From Rhodoplanes sp963840055 (lineage in GTDB: Bacteria; Pseudomonadota; Alphaproteobacteria; Rhizobiales; Xanthobacteraceae): DNA of 64,000 nt. This document shows positions 43,030 through 52,402 of this stretch, piece by piece. The DNA lies in the NCBI GenBank assembly GCA_963840055.1, contig CAWIXM010000030.1, positions 40,200 to 104,199 on the forward strand, given 5' to 3'. Made by a program: the position numbers and the translations under genes. Under the pieces are notes generated by a model. It searched no databases and was not told the DNA's origin. It saw only the letters and a program-made list of their open reading frames with translations. Every line of letters begins with the position of its first letter. Position 1 is the stretch's first letter.

Positions 43030-44382
43030 TCAATCCTCGACGCTGGGGCGGGCGAGGAATTGCTCCAGCCAGTGAATGTGGTAGGCGCCGTCCAGGATGT
43101 CCTTGTCGCGCACCAGCGCGCGGAACAGCGGCAGCGTTGTGTCGACGCCGTCGACTACGAATTCGTCGAGCGCGCGGCGCAACCGCATCAGGCATTCGGA
43201 GCGCGACTTGCCGTGCACGATCAACTTGCCGATCAGCGAGTCGTAGTGCGGGGGGATCGTGTAGCCCTGATAGACCGCGGAATCGACGCGCACGCCCATT
43301 CCGCCCGGCACGTGATAGTGCACGATCTTTCCCGGCGATGGGCGAAACGACACTGGATTTTCCGCATTGATGCGACACTCGATGGCGTGGCCGTGGAAGG
43401 TCACGTCCTTCTGTTCGATCGCGAGCCGGGCGCCGGCGGCGACCCGAATTTGCTCGAGCACCAGATCGAAATCGGTGAGCATTTCGGTCACCGGATGCTC
43501 GACCTGGATGCGGGTATTCATCTCGATGAAATAGAACTCGCCGCCTTCATAGAGAAACTCGACGGTCCCGACGCTGAGATATTCCAACTCGCGCATGGCG
43601 CGGGCGACGGTCTCGCCGAGCGTCTCGCGCTGGTCGGCGTTCAATGACGGCGAGGGGCTTTCCTCCAGGAGCTTCTGATGGCGCCGCTGCAGCGAACAGT
43701 CGCGCTCGCCGAGATGAATAGCGCCGCCGTGGCCGTCGCCGAGAATCTGAAACTCGATGTGCCGCGGCTCGGTGAGATACTTCTCGACATACAAAGTGTC
43801 GTCGCCGAAGGCGGCCATCGATTCCGCGCGCGCTGTTGCAAGCGCACTTGCCAGATCGGCCTGCGTGCGCGCGATCTTCATGCCGCGGCCGCCGCCGCCG
43901 GCCGCCGCCTTCACCAGAACCGGAAAGCCGATATCGCGCGCGATCGCCAGCGCATCCGCGCCCGAGCCGACCGCGCCTTCCGATCCCGGCACTACTGGAA
44001 TGCCGAGCTTCTTCGCCGTGCGCTTCGCCTCGATCTTGTCTCCCATCAGCCGGATGTGGGCGGGTTTGGGACCGATGAAATGCAGCCCGTGTTCGGTGAG
44101 AATTTCGGCAAAGCGGGCGTTTTCGGACAAAAAGCCGTAGCCCGGATGCACGGCGTCCGCGCCGGTGATTTCGCAGGCGGCGAGCAGCGCCGGAATGTTG
44201 AGATAGCTGTCCTTCGCCGGCGGTGGGCCGATGCACACGCTTTCGTCGGCAAGCCGCACATGCATCGCGTCCTCGTCCGCGGTCGAGTGCACCGCGACCG
44301 TTGCGACGCCGAGCTCCTTGCAAGCGCGCAGTACCCGCAGCGCGATCTCTCCGCGATTGGCGATCAGAATTTTCTCGAACAT
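43030..44382 (-). CDS. accC: Acetyl-CoA carboxylase, biotin carboxylase subunit
   Basis: 450 residues with the ATP-grasp biotin carboxylase fold: FEKILIANRGEIALRVLRA, HPGYGFLSENARFAE, KAAAGGGGRGMKIA, ERDCSLQRRHQKLLEE and EMNTRIQVEHPVTE. It carboxylates biotin on AccB with bicarbonate and ATP, the first step of malonyl-CoA formation. It follows aroQ and accB on the same strand, the normal Alphaproteobacterial order. Confidence 0.97.
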   Translation of the reverse strand: MFEKILIANRGEIALRVLRACKELGVATVAVHSTADEDAMHVRLADESVCIGPPPAKDSYLNIPALLAACEITGADAVHPGYGFLSENARFAEILTEHGLHFIGPKPAHIRLMGDKIEAKRTAKKLGIPVVPGSEGAVGSGADALAIARDIGFPVLVKAAAGGGGRGMKIARTQADLASALATARAESMAAFGDDTLYVEKYLTEPRHIEFQILGDGHGGAIHLGERDCSLQRRHQKLLEESPSPSLNADQRETLGETVARAMRELEYLSVGTVEFLYEGGEFYFIEMNTRIQVEHPVTEMLTDFDLVLEQIRVAAGARLAIEQKDVTFHGHAIECRINAENPVSFRPSPGKIVHYHVPGGMGVRVDSAVYQGYTIPPHYDSLIGKLIVHGKSRSECLMRLRRALDEFVVDGVDTTLPLFRALVRDKDILDGAYHIHWLEQFLARPSVED

Positions 44383-44481
44383 GGCGCCCCGTTCAACTTA
44401 TCGCTTCAGCCCTGCGACGCACCAATGTTTGGGAGGCCGCACCTGCGCTACTTTCCGCTGGGGCAGGCGAATGCGAATCCG

Positions 44482-44997
44482 TCACTCGATGATCATCAGC
44501 GGTTCGCCGAACTCGACGGGTTGGCCGTCCTCGATCAGAATCTGCGTAACCGTCCCGGCGTGCGGAGACGGGATCAGATTCATCGTCTTCATCGCTTCGA
44601 TAATAAGGATCGAGTCCCCCGCCTTCACCACGGTGCCCACCTCGACGAAAGGTTTTGCGCCCGGCTCCGGCGCCCGATAGGCCGTTCCAACCATCGGCGA
44701 GGCGATAAGGCCCGGGCGCTTCACCGGATCCGCGGTGGCGGCAGGCACGAATTCCGTAAGCCCGTAGGGCGCGGGTGCCCCTGGCGGCGCCACGGGGACG
44801 GATGCCATCAATATCCCCTGACGGGCGACGCGCACGCGAAGACCCGCCTGCTCAATCTCGATCTCGGTGAGGCCGGTTTCCTGCAGCAGCCGCGCCAAAG
44901 CGCGAACGATCTGCTCGCTGGGCGCGGAGGCGTTTTCATCCCCTGCGCCGCCGGAGCTCACGCTGGACGCTGCGACGCGTTGTTCGTCCGCGCTCAC
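44482..44997 (-). CDS. accB: Acetyl-CoA carboxylase, biotin carboxyl carrier protein
   Basis: 171 residues: an N-terminal dimerisation region, an Ala/Pro-rich linker and the biotinyl domain at 95-171. The biotinylation site is EAMKTMN (Lys137), with Thr in place of the more usual Met. It overlaps aroQ by four bases and precedes accC by 99 bp. Confidence 0.97.
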   Translation of the reverse strand: MSADEQRVAASSVSSGGAGDENASAPSEQIVRALARLLQETGLTEIEIEQAGLRVRVARQGILMASVPVAPPGAPAPYGLTEFVPAATADPVKRPGLIASPMVGTAYRAPEPGAKPFVEVGTVVKAGDSILIIEAMKTMNLIPSPHAGTVTQILIEDGQPVEFGEPLMIIE

Positions 44998-45449
44998 GAC
45001 TTAGCTCCCCGTTCGGTGATCGCGGCCAGTCCCGAAATCGCCAGCGCATAGCCCAGCGGGCCGAAGCCGCAGATTACGGCCTTTGCTGCTCTTGCCACAT
45101 AAGAAGTCCGACGAAAATCCTCACGCGCGTGGATATTGGAGATATGCACTTCGATCACCGGCGACGGGCAGGCAGCGATCGCGTCGAACAGTGCGATCGA
45201 CGTATGGGTGTAGGCGGCGGCGTTGAGCACGATTCCAGCGGCGTGCCTTGCTCCGGCTTCTTGGACCCAGCCCACCAACTCGCCCTCGTGGTTGGATTGG
45301 CGAAATTCAATCGCGAGCCCGTGCGGCTCAGCAGCGGCGCGACACAGCTTCTCAATGTCCGCAAGCGTGGCATGGCCGTAAATTTCCGGCTCGCGCATTC
45401 CGAGCAGGTTTAGATTCGGGCCGTTGAGGACATAGACCGTTTGCGCCAT
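44994..45449 (-). CDS. aroQ: Type II 3-dehydroquinate dehydratase
   Basis: 151 residues from ATG 45449. Motifs VYVLNGPNLNLLGMREPEIYG (catalytic Tyr), FRQSNHEGELV and EVHISNIHAREDFRRTSY (catalytic His) are complete. It dehydrates 3-dehydroquinate in the shikimate pathway. The link to accBC is conserved in Alphaproteobacteria. Confidence 0.97.
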   Translation of the reverse strand: MAQTVYVLNGPNLNLLGMREPEIYGHATLADIEKLCRAAAEPHGLAIEFRQSNHEGELVGWVQEAGARHAAGIVLNAAAYTHTSIALFDAIAACPSPVIEVHISNIHAREDFRRTSYVARAAKAVICGFGPLGYALAISGLAAITERGAKS

Positions 45450-45786
45450 GGCATGCCTTCCGCGGAGAGAGCATGGTCCGAACCGACTCATTCGGCAGCC
45501 CGGCCGCCCTTATAGGGGCGAGGCGAGACGAGGGGAAGCCTTGCGGAAATTGCCCGTCAACGGACCGGCGCCGCCGATGGCCAGGCGGGACGGCGCGCTG
45601 ATGGCACGTCAGGCGCTCGGAGCGCGCATTTTCCGGCTGTCGCAGGGCTGCGAAAAGGGTAAGGTAAACGTCGACCCGGAAAGCTCCTTCTCCCCTGCGA
45701 CCTGTCCAATGTCGCGCCGAGACCCGAACAGGCGGGTCCGGGAGGGGGCAGACTTATTGAGCTACGCGAATAGAATGGAGACCGTC
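45450..45786. other. Intergenic region upstream of the phasin gene
   Basis: About 337 bp between divergent genes. An open frame crosses it, but without start signals or recognisable protein. No repeat or RNA was identified. Confidence 0.4.
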
Positions 45787-46359
45787 ATGCCGGACGAAAA
45801 CCCCAACCCCGCCGAACAGATGCTCGACGAGGTGAAGAAAAGCGTCGATGAAGCGATCTCGCGCACCGAGAGTGCGATGGCAAATATGGGCTACGACGTG
45901 TCGGCGGCGAGCCGGGTCGCGGATGACTACCGCAATAGGGTGTTCGAATACATGCGCATCAACATGAATGCCGCGCTCGACTATGCGAACAATCTCGCAA
46001 GCATCAAATGGCCCGCCGACTTCATGGGCTTGTCCGCAGGAAAGGCGCGCGAGCATGGGCTGTCGGCGCCCGCTCTAACCGAAATCTCTTCCGCGACCCA
46101 GGCGGCCGAGGAATATCGGTCACGCATGTTCCAGTACATGAAAGCCAATCTCAATTCGATGCTCGAATACGCGGAGCGACTGGCCACGGTGAAATCGCCC
46201 ACCGAATTCATCGAGCTGTCGAATAGCTTCGCCCACAAGCAATTAGAAACCGTCACCGCCCAGACGACGGAACTCGGCACGCTCGCGCAGAAGCTCGCGA
46301 CCCGCAACACGGAGTCCTTGACTGGCCTGTCGAAGGTATTTTCGTCGCCGCAATCCTAG
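45787..46359 (+). CDS. Phasin-family protein with internal duplication
   Basis: 190 residues; ATG 45787 has GGAG six bases upstream. Two related units are visible: DDYRNRVFEYMRINMNAALDYANNLASIKWPADFMGLS-like at about 46-83 and EEYRSRMFQYMKANLNSMLEYAERLATVKSPTEFIELS-like at about 104-141. The protein is all-helical and resembles phasin_2 proteins that coat polyhydroxyalkanoate granules in Rhizobiales. No PHA genes are nearby. Confidence 0.88.
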   Translation: MPDENPNPAEQMLDEVKKSVDEAISRTESAMANMGYDVSAASRVADDYRNRVFEYMRINMNAALDYANNLASIKWPADFMGLSAGKAREHGLSAPALTEISSATQAAEEYRSRMFQYMKANLNSMLEYAERLATVKSPTEFIELSNSFAHKQLETVTAQTTELGTLAQKLATRNTESLTGLSKVFSSPQS

Positions 46360-46467
46360 AGGCAGCCCACGCCCACGCGCACCGGGCGCCTGCCAAAAGG
46401 TCACGCGCTGGCGTGTCGTGCCACAAACGACCGGCGCGCCGCTCCGCGCGACGCGCACAGAACTCCT

Positions 46468-46569
46468 AGAGCGAATTCCGTTCCGGTGGAATCGGAATTC
46501 GCTCTTGTTTTCCTTTAGTGGCCGCATTTTCTGCGGCGAACCGGTTCCCACTTCGCCGGAAAATGCTCT
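46468..46569. repeat. 102-bp AGAGC-ended palindromic element, copy 3
   Basis: Nearly identical to copy 1 (13538-13639) in the same orientation; only a base or so differs (GGAATCGGAATTC against GGAATCGTAATTC). It separates the phasin and peroxiredoxin genes, which converge on it. Confidence 0.9.
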
Positions 46570-46591
46570 AACAGCTGTTTCCGGAAGACCC

Positions 46592-47251
46592 TCAGCGGGG
46601 TTGACCGACAATCCGGATATAGGGCTTGGGTGCCGCCCAGCCCTGCGGGTAGAGCTGCTTTGCTTCCGCCTCGGATACCGAGCCCGCGATGATCACGTCC
46701 TCGCCTTGCTTCCAGTTCACCGGCGTCGCCACGCGGTGCTTGGCCGTGAGCTGCAGTGAATTGATGACCCGCAGCACTTCGTCGAAGTTGCGACCGGTCG
46801 TCATCGGATAGACGAGAATGAGGCTGATCTTCTTATCCGGCCCGATCACGAAGACATTGCGCACGGTCTGGTTGTCGGCCGGCGTGCGGGCCGAAGCGTC
46901 TCCCGATGCCGCGGCCGGGAGCATGCCGTAAAGCTTCGAGATTTTGAGATCGGGATCGCCGATCATCGGGTAGTTGGGCGCAAATCCTTGGGTCTCTTTG
47001 ATGTCGAGCGCCCACTTGGCGTGGCTATCGACCGGATCGACCGAAAGCCCGATGATCTTGACGTCGCGCTTGGTGAATTCCGGCGCGATCTTCGCCATAT
47101 AGCCGAGCTCGGTGGTGCAGACCGGGGTGAAGTCCTTGGGATGGGAGAACAGTACGGCCCATGAATTGCCGATCCAATCATGAAAGCGGATGCGCCCCTG
47201 CGTGCTTTCGGCCTCGAAGTCCGGCGCAAGGTCGCCGATTTGAAGAGTCAT
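46592..47251 (-). CDS. 1-Cys peroxiredoxin (Prx6 type)
   Basis: 219 residues. The peroxidatic site is LFSHPKDFTPVCTTELG, and GLSVDPVDSHAKW plus the long C-terminal extension (YPMTTGRNFDEVLRVINSLQL, PVNWKQGEDVII) define the Prx6 subgroup. It reduces hydrogen peroxide and lipid hydroperoxides in the cytosol. No reductase gene adjoins it. Confidence 0.94.
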   Translation of the reverse strand: MTLQIGDLAPDFEAESTQGRIRFHDWIGNSWAVLFSHPKDFTPVCTTELGYMAKIAPEFTKRDVKIIGLSVDPVDSHAKWALDIKETQGFAPNYPMIGDPDLKISKLYGMLPAAASGDASARTPADNQTVRNVFVIGPDKKISLILVYPMTTGRNFDEVLRVINSLQLTAKHRVATPVNWKQGEDVIIAGSVSEAEAKQLYPQGWAAPKPYIRIVGQPR

Positions 47252-47723
47252 GTGCTTCCTCCTGTGCCGCTCGGGGAGCCGGTCCCGCGAATGCGCCGGC
47301 GGCAGGCGCGAGCCCTATATAGGGTCTTGCCCGGCCGCGTAAACGGCCATAAGCATAAGAACCTACATAAGTTTTTCCTTTCGTTTGGTTCCAAATCTGA
47401 AGCAATCGGCACTCTGTCGAACGCTCGCGAAAGCAATTCCTCCTACATTATTATCCGTTCCATTTGCCTATCCGTTCCATTCGCGGGCGACCGGGTGCAG
47501 CATCCCTGACCTTGAGCCCGGAGACGGATGCGCAAATGGACGGAGATGCCGAAGCGGAAGGAAATGCTAGACGTAGGCTCACGCGCCGCGAGCGTGCCTT
47601 GCATATTTGAGCTAGCTCATTGCGGCGCGGCGGATTGACGTTGACTTTTTTGCAGTGCGACGGCAAAGCCTCTCGGGGGCTCGCGTCAGGCCTCTGATAA
47701 GTTCGTAAAACGGACAGCGTGGG
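47252..47723. promoter_or_regulatory. Divergent promoter region between peroxiredoxin and pccA
   Basis: 472 bp without a gene, with an A/T-richer core. TATCCGTTCCATT occurs twice in direct repeat (47452-47464 and 47469-47481, 17 bp apart). TGAGCTAGCTCA (47608-47619) is a perfect 12-bp palindrome. TTGACG/TTGACT at 47636-47647 could be a -35 element for pccA. These resemble operator sites but no regulator gene is adjacent. Confidence 0.45.
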
Positions 47724-49745
47724 ATGTTCAGACGGATTCTAATTGCCAATCGTGGTGAAATCGCTTGTAGAATCATAAAGACGGCGCGCCGGATGGGAAT
47801 TGAGACCGTCGCCGTCTACTCCGATGCGGATAAGGATGCGCTGCATGTGGAAATGGCCGACACGGCCGTCCATATCGGCCCGCCGCCCGCCGCGGAAAGT
47901 TACCTTGTCATCGAGAAAATCCTGCAGGCGTGCATACGGAGCGGGGCGGAAGCCGTTCACCCAGGCTACGGCTTCCTGTCGGAGCGCGAGGCTTTTCCGC
48001 TTGCTCTCGAACACACCGGCATCGTCTTCATCGGACCAAATCCGAAGGCGATGGCCGCGATGGGCGACAAGATCGAAAGCAAGAAGGCGGCCGCCAGAGC
48101 GAATGTCTCGACCGTGCCGGGCCATATCGGCGTGATCGAGGACGACAAACACGCCCTCAGAATTGCCGAGGAAATCGGTTTCCCGGTCATGATCAAGGCC
48201 TCCGCCGGCGGCGGCGGCAAGGGAATGCGCATCGCCCATGAGAAGGCGGAGGTGCTCGAGGGCTTCCACCGCGCCCGTTCGGAGGCGAAATCCTCGTTCG
48301 GCGATGACCGCGTCTTTATTGAGAAATTCATCGTCGATCCCCGGCACGTGGAAATCCAGGTGCTGGGCGACAAGCATGGCAACGTCATCTATCTGCACGA
48401 GCGTGAATGCTCGATCCAGCGGCGCAACCAGAAGGTCGTGGAGGAGGCGCCGTCGCCTCTGCTCGACGAGGCCACCCGTGAGAAAATGGGCACGCAAGCG
48501 ATCGCGCTCGCCAAGGCCGTCGGCTACGACTCCGCCGGCACCGTCGAGTTCGTCGCCGGCCAGGATCGCAGCTTCTATTTCCTGGAAATGAACACGCGCC
48601 TGCAGGTTGAGCATCCGGTGACCGAACTGATTACCGGCATCGATCTGGTCGAACAGATGATCCGGATCGCGGCGGGCGAAAAGCTCACCGTCAAACAGAG
48701 CGACGTGAAGCTGAATGGCTGGGCGGTGGAGTTGCGCGTCTATGCCGAGGACCCGTACCGGAACTTCCTACCCTCGATTGGGCGGCTTGTGCGCTACCGT
48801 ACCCCGGTCGAACGGGAGGGCGATAAAATCGATCCGATCACCGTCCGGGTTGATACCGGCGTCTACGAGGGCGGCGAGATCTCGCTCTACTACGACCCCT
48901 TGATCGCCAAGCTCGTCACCCATGCGCCGACCCGCACGGCGGCCATCGATGCGCAGGCGCGCGCCCTCGATTGCTTCTGCGTCGAAGGCATCCGCCATAA
49001 CGTACCGTTCCTCGCCGCGCTGATGCAGCACCCGCGCTGGATCGACGGCAAGCTGTCAACGCGCTTCATGGCCGAGGAATGGCCGGACGGTTTCCACCCT
49101 TTGCCTGCGGAGGGCGAATCCGCGAAAGTCATCGCGGCAGTCGCGGCCATTATCGATTTCCAGCTTGCCGAACGCCGCCGGCTGATCAGCGGGCAGATGC
49201 CGAGCCCGCACGTCACCCATGAGCGGCGGCGCATCGTGGCGCTCGGCCGGATGGACGTCGAGCTGGAGGTCGAGCGCGAGAGCAATGGCATCGCGGTGCA
49301 TTTCATCGAAGGCGGAAAGCGCGGGCCGAAACGCTATACCGAATCGGCGTGGAAGCCGGGCGAGCCGGTTTGGCAGGGCGTGATCGACGATGACCCGGTC
49401 GCGGTGCAACTGCGTCCGATCCCCAACGGCTATGAGTTCGCCTTTCATGGCGTGGACGTGAAGGCTTTCGTCTACATGCCGTGGGAGGCGACTGCGGCGC
49501 GGATCATGCCCGCGAAGCCGGAGGCGCGGTCCGCCAAACAGGTGCTTTGCCCGATGCCCGGCCTCGTCCTGTCGGTCGACGTCGAACAGGGACAGGAAGT
49601 CAAGATGGGCGAGACGCTCGCCATCGTCGAGGCGATGAAAATGGAGAATGTGATCCGGGCGGAGCGCGACGGCGTGATTGCCCGCATCCTCGCCAAGAAG
49701 GGCGACAGCCTCGCGGTCGACGCGCTGATCATGGAATTCGCCTGA
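47724..49745 (+). CDS. pccA: Propionyl-CoA (acyl-CoA) carboxylase alpha subunit
   Basis: 673 residues: a biotin carboxylase part (FRRILIANRGEIACRII, GGGGKGMRIAH, ERECSIQRRNQKVVEE), a BT/linker domain and a C-terminal biotinyl domain with EAMKMEN. The three-part layout and length fit PccA rather than AccC, which is encoded separately at 43030. It carboxylates propionyl-CoA to methylmalonyl-CoA with a beta subunit that is not in the window. The CoA transferase gene 243 bp downstream acts on related C5 acids, suggesting a shared pathway. Confidence 0.93.
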   Translation: MFRRILIANRGEIACRIIKTARRMGIETVAVYSDADKDALHVEMADTAVHIGPPPAAESYLVIEKILQACIRSGAEAVHPGYGFLSEREAFPLALEHTGIVFIGPNPKAMAAMGDKIESKKAAARANVSTVPGHIGVIEDDKHALRIAEEIGFPVMIKASAGGGGKGMRIAHEKAEVLEGFHRARSEAKSSFGDDRVFIEKFIVDPRHVEIQVLGDKHGNVIYLHERECSIQRRNQKVVEEAPSPLLDEATREKMGTQAIALAKAVGYDSAGTVEFVAGQDRSFYFLEMNTRLQVEHPVTELITGIDLVEQMIRIAAGEKLTVKQSDVKLNGWAVELRVYAEDPYRNFLPSIGRLVRYRTPVEREGDKIDPITVRVDTGVYEGGEISLYYDPLIAKLVTHAPTRTAAIDAQARALDCFCVEGIRHNVPFLAALMQHPRWIDGKLSTRFMAEEWPDGFHPLPAEGESAKVIAAVAAIIDFQLAERRRLISGQMPSPHVTHERRRIVALGRMDVELEVERESNGIAVHFIEGGKRGPKRYTESAWKPGEPVWQGVIDDDPVAVQLRPIPNGYEFAFHGVDVKAFVYMPWEATAARIMPAKPEARSAKQVLCPMPGLVLSVDVEQGQEVKMGETLAIVEAMKMENVIRAERDGVIARILAKKGDSLAVDALIMEFA

Positions 49746-49988
49746 GCCAACCAGGCGCGGAGATCGTGTAGACTCGCCGTCACTTTGGAAATTTGAGGCG
49801 GTAGTAGCACTTGCTGAAAGCTTGTATCAGCGCCTGAATCTTGAGAAGTATCGGGTCCAAGCGGCCTGCTGCTCGCGGGCGACTGCTCGCGCTTTCACGC
49901 AGGTTGAGCACACGTAGGTGGTCTGATGATTGCCGCCGCCTCATATTGGTCGGCGCGACGTGGATCGTGTTGCCAGTCGGAGAGAGCG

Positions 49989-51206
49989 ATGACGAAAATC
50001 CTTCAGGGCATGCGCGTGGCGGAAGGATCCGCTTTCGTCGCCGTTCCGCTGGCCGGCATGACCCTCGCTCAGATGGGCGCTGACGTCATCCGGTTCGATC
50101 GCATCCGTGGCGGCCTCGACCATTATCGCTGGCCGGTGACCAAGGACGATAGGAGCTTGTTCTGGGCGGGATTGAACAAGGGCAAACGCTCGCTGGCGGT
50201 GGACATGTCGACCCCGCGCGGACAAGAGATCGTCACCCGCGTAATTTGTGCGCCGGGGCCGGAGGCTGGCCTTTTCCTGACCAATCTGCGTGTGCGCGGC
50301 TGGATGGATTACGACAACCTGAAAAAGCATCGCGAAGACCTGATCATGGTCTCCCTGCGCGGGACCCGCGACGGCCGCCCCGCGGTCGACTACACCATAA
50401 ATCCTGCGGTCGGATTTCCTTTTGCGACTGGGCCGGAGGGCTCGGAGGAGCCGGTCTGCCACGTGCTGCCGGCTTGGGACTGCATCACCGGGCAGACCGT
50501 GGCGCTGGCCCTGCTGGCGGCGGAACGGCACCGCCGCAATACCGGACACGGCCAGCTTATTGAGCTGGCCCTAAAAGACGTCGCGCTCGCCATGCTCGGC
50601 CATCTTGGCATTCTCGGCGAAGTCATGGTCAACGGGGTCGACCGCGCAAAATACGGCAATTCATTGTATGGCGCCTACGGGCAGGACTTCGAAACCGCCG
50701 ATGGGCGGCGCGTGATGGTGATCGGCCTGACCAATCGGCAGTGGGACGGGCTGCGGGCGGCAACGGGATTGCAGGTGGAGTTCGAGGAACTCAGTCTGCG
50801 CCTCGGCGTCAGTCTCGCCCGCGAAGGCGAGCGCTTCAAGGCGCGCAACGAGATCACTACGCTGCTGAAGCCTTGGTTTCGCGCGCATCGCGTCGAGGAC
50901 TTCGCCCGCTCTTTCGACGAACATGGGGTCACCTGGTCGGTGTTCCGCTCGTTCAAGCAGGCGGTGGAGGAGGATTCCGACTGCTCGACGCAGAATCCGA
51001 TGTTCAGCATGCTGGAGCAGCCAGGCATCGGCAGCTACCTCGCGCCGGGCCTCCCCATCGAGTTCGGCGCGCTTGAACGCGAGCCGCCGCGCCGCGCCTC
51101 GATTCTCGGCGAGCATACCGACCAAATCCTTGCCGAAACCGGGTTTAGCGAAGGGGAGATCGCGAAGCTGCACGACGACCACGTCGTTACTGGTCCGCGC
51201 CCGTGA
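49989..51206 (+). CDS. CaiB/BaiF CoA transferase, 2-methylfumaryl-CoA isomerase (Mct)-like
   Basis: 405 residues; ATG 49989 has a GGAGAG box six bases upstream. The class III CoA-transferase fold is clear (GMRVAEGSAFVAVPLAGMTLAQMGADVIRFD near residues 7-37; AVDMSTPRGQEI; GHGQLIELAL). LFWAGLNKGKRSLAVD and VDYTINPAVGFPFATGPEG recall mesaconyl-CoA C1-C4 CoA transferase (Mct), which shifts CoA on methylfumarate in the 3-hydroxypropionate cycle. I recognise this from memory of the family, not from a search. Placement after pccA supports propionate/C5-dicarboxylate metabolism. Confidence 0.75.
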   Translation: MTKILQGMRVAEGSAFVAVPLAGMTLAQMGADVIRFDRIRGGLDHYRWPVTKDDRSLFWAGLNKGKRSLAVDMSTPRGQEIVTRVICAPGPEAGLFLTNLRVRGWMDYDNLKKHREDLIMVSLRGTRDGRPAVDYTINPAVGFPFATGPEGSEEPVCHVLPAWDCITGQTVALALLAAERHRRNTGHGQLIELALKDVALAMLGHLGILGEVMVNGVDRAKYGNSLYGAYGQDFETADGRRVMVIGLTNRQWDGLRAATGLQVEFEELSLRLGVSLAREGERFKARNEITTLLKPWFRAHRVEDFARSFDEHGVTWSVFRSFKQAVEEDSDCSTQNPMFSMLEQPGIGSYLAPGLPIEFGALEREPPRRASILGEHTDQILAETGFSEGEIAKLHDDHVVTGPRP

Positions 51207-51289
51207 AACGTTTCTTCGAAGCGGAAATCCCACCCTGAGACAGGGCTGAGCTATAGTCCGAACGGCGGCGCTGCGGTCGGCGCGCAGGA

Positions 51290-52402
51290 TCAGAGCAGAG
51301 CCACGCGGCCCCCGGCTTGGCGCGTGAGGCGGCCGGCAAGTTCGAGCTCCAAGAGCGCGGTCAGCACCACGGGCGTGGGAGCGCCCGACCAGCGGATGAG
51401 ATCGTCGATCGCGACCGGCGTCGGCCCGAGTAATTGCGTAATGCTTCGCTGCGCGTCGCCGTCCGGCGCAATCGCAACCTGCGGCGCGATCGAGGGCGGC
51501 TCCTCCATCGGACGCTCGGGCGGCCGGTCGATCATCGACGAAAGCGCTGCGATCACGTCTTGCGCGCTGCTCACCAAAGTTGCTCCTTGCTTGAGAAGCT
51601 CGTTCGTTCCCTCAGCCCGCGGGTCGAGCGGGGAGCCCGGCACGGCGAACACCTCGCGGCCGTAATCGAGAGCGTGGCGCGCGGTGATGAGCGAACCCGA
51701 ACGCCGCGCGGCTTCCACCACCACGACCCCGAACACCAAGCCGGCGATGAGCCGGTTCCGCCGCGGGAAGTCCCGCCCGCGCGGCGTCCAGCCGAGCGGC
51801 ATTTCCGAGACCACGGCGCCGTGCGCGACGATCGCTTCGAGCAGATCAACATGCTCGGGCGGATAGGGACGATCATGTCCGCCGGCCAGCACTGCGATGG
51901 TGCCGCGCGCGAGGCTGCCGCGATGCGCGGCGGCATCGATCCCGCGCGCGAGGCCCGAGACGACGATGAATCCCGCGTCACCAAGATCGCGCGCGAGACG
52001 CTCGGCGATCGTCATGCCGGCGGCGGACGCGTTGCGCGAACCGACCATGGCGACTGCCGGCGCGGCGAGCGGCGCAAGCCGGCCGCGCACGGCGAGAAGC
52101 GGCGGGGCGTCATCGATCGCCTGTAGGTTGCGCGGATACTCGGGTTCGCCGAGCGCGATCAGGTCGATGCCGAGCCGGCGGACAGCCTGCAGTTCTCGTT
52201 CGGCTTCTTCCGCCGAGGCGACCCGGATCGGCCGCGAGGCTCCGCCGCGGCGAGCGAGATCGGGCAGCGCCTCAAGCGCCGCCCGCGCTCCGCCGTAATG
52301 ATTGAGTAGCGCCCGGAATGTGCGCGGCCCGACATTCTCGCTGCGGATCAGGCGCAGCCAGTCGAGCCGCTGCTCGTCGCTCAGGCGTAATTCATGCGTC
52401 AC
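51290..52402 (-). CDS. dprA: DNA-processing protein A
   Basis: 370 residues if started at GTG 52402 (THELRLSDEQRLDWLRLI), overlapping the methyltransferase gene by 11 bases; ATG 52456 is also in frame. The Rossmann-like DprA core contains VAMVGSRNASAAGMTIAERLA, GLARGIDAAAH, FPRRNRLIAGL and EAARRSGSLITARHAL. A C-terminal winged-helix domain follows. DprA loads RecA on incoming single-stranded DNA in natural transformation. plsY upstream is the usual neighbour. Confidence 0.93.
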   Translation of the reverse strand: MTHELRLSDEQRLDWLRLIRSENVGPRTFRALLNHYGGARAALEALPDLARRGGASRPIRVASAEEAERELQAVRRLGIDLIALGEPEYPRNLQAIDDAPPLLAVRGRLAPLAAPAVAMVGSRNASAAGMTIAERLARDLGDAGFIVVSGLARGIDAAAHRGSLARGTIAVLAGGHDRPYPPEHVDLLEAIVAHGAVVSEMPLGWTPRGRDFPRRNRLIAGLVFGVVVVEAARRSGSLITARHALDYGREVFAVPGSPLDPRAEGTNELLKQGATLVSSAQDVIAALSSMIDRPPERPMEEPPSIAPQVAIAPDGDAQRSITQLLGPTPVAIDDLIRWSGAPTPVVLTALLELELAGRLTRQAGGRVALL

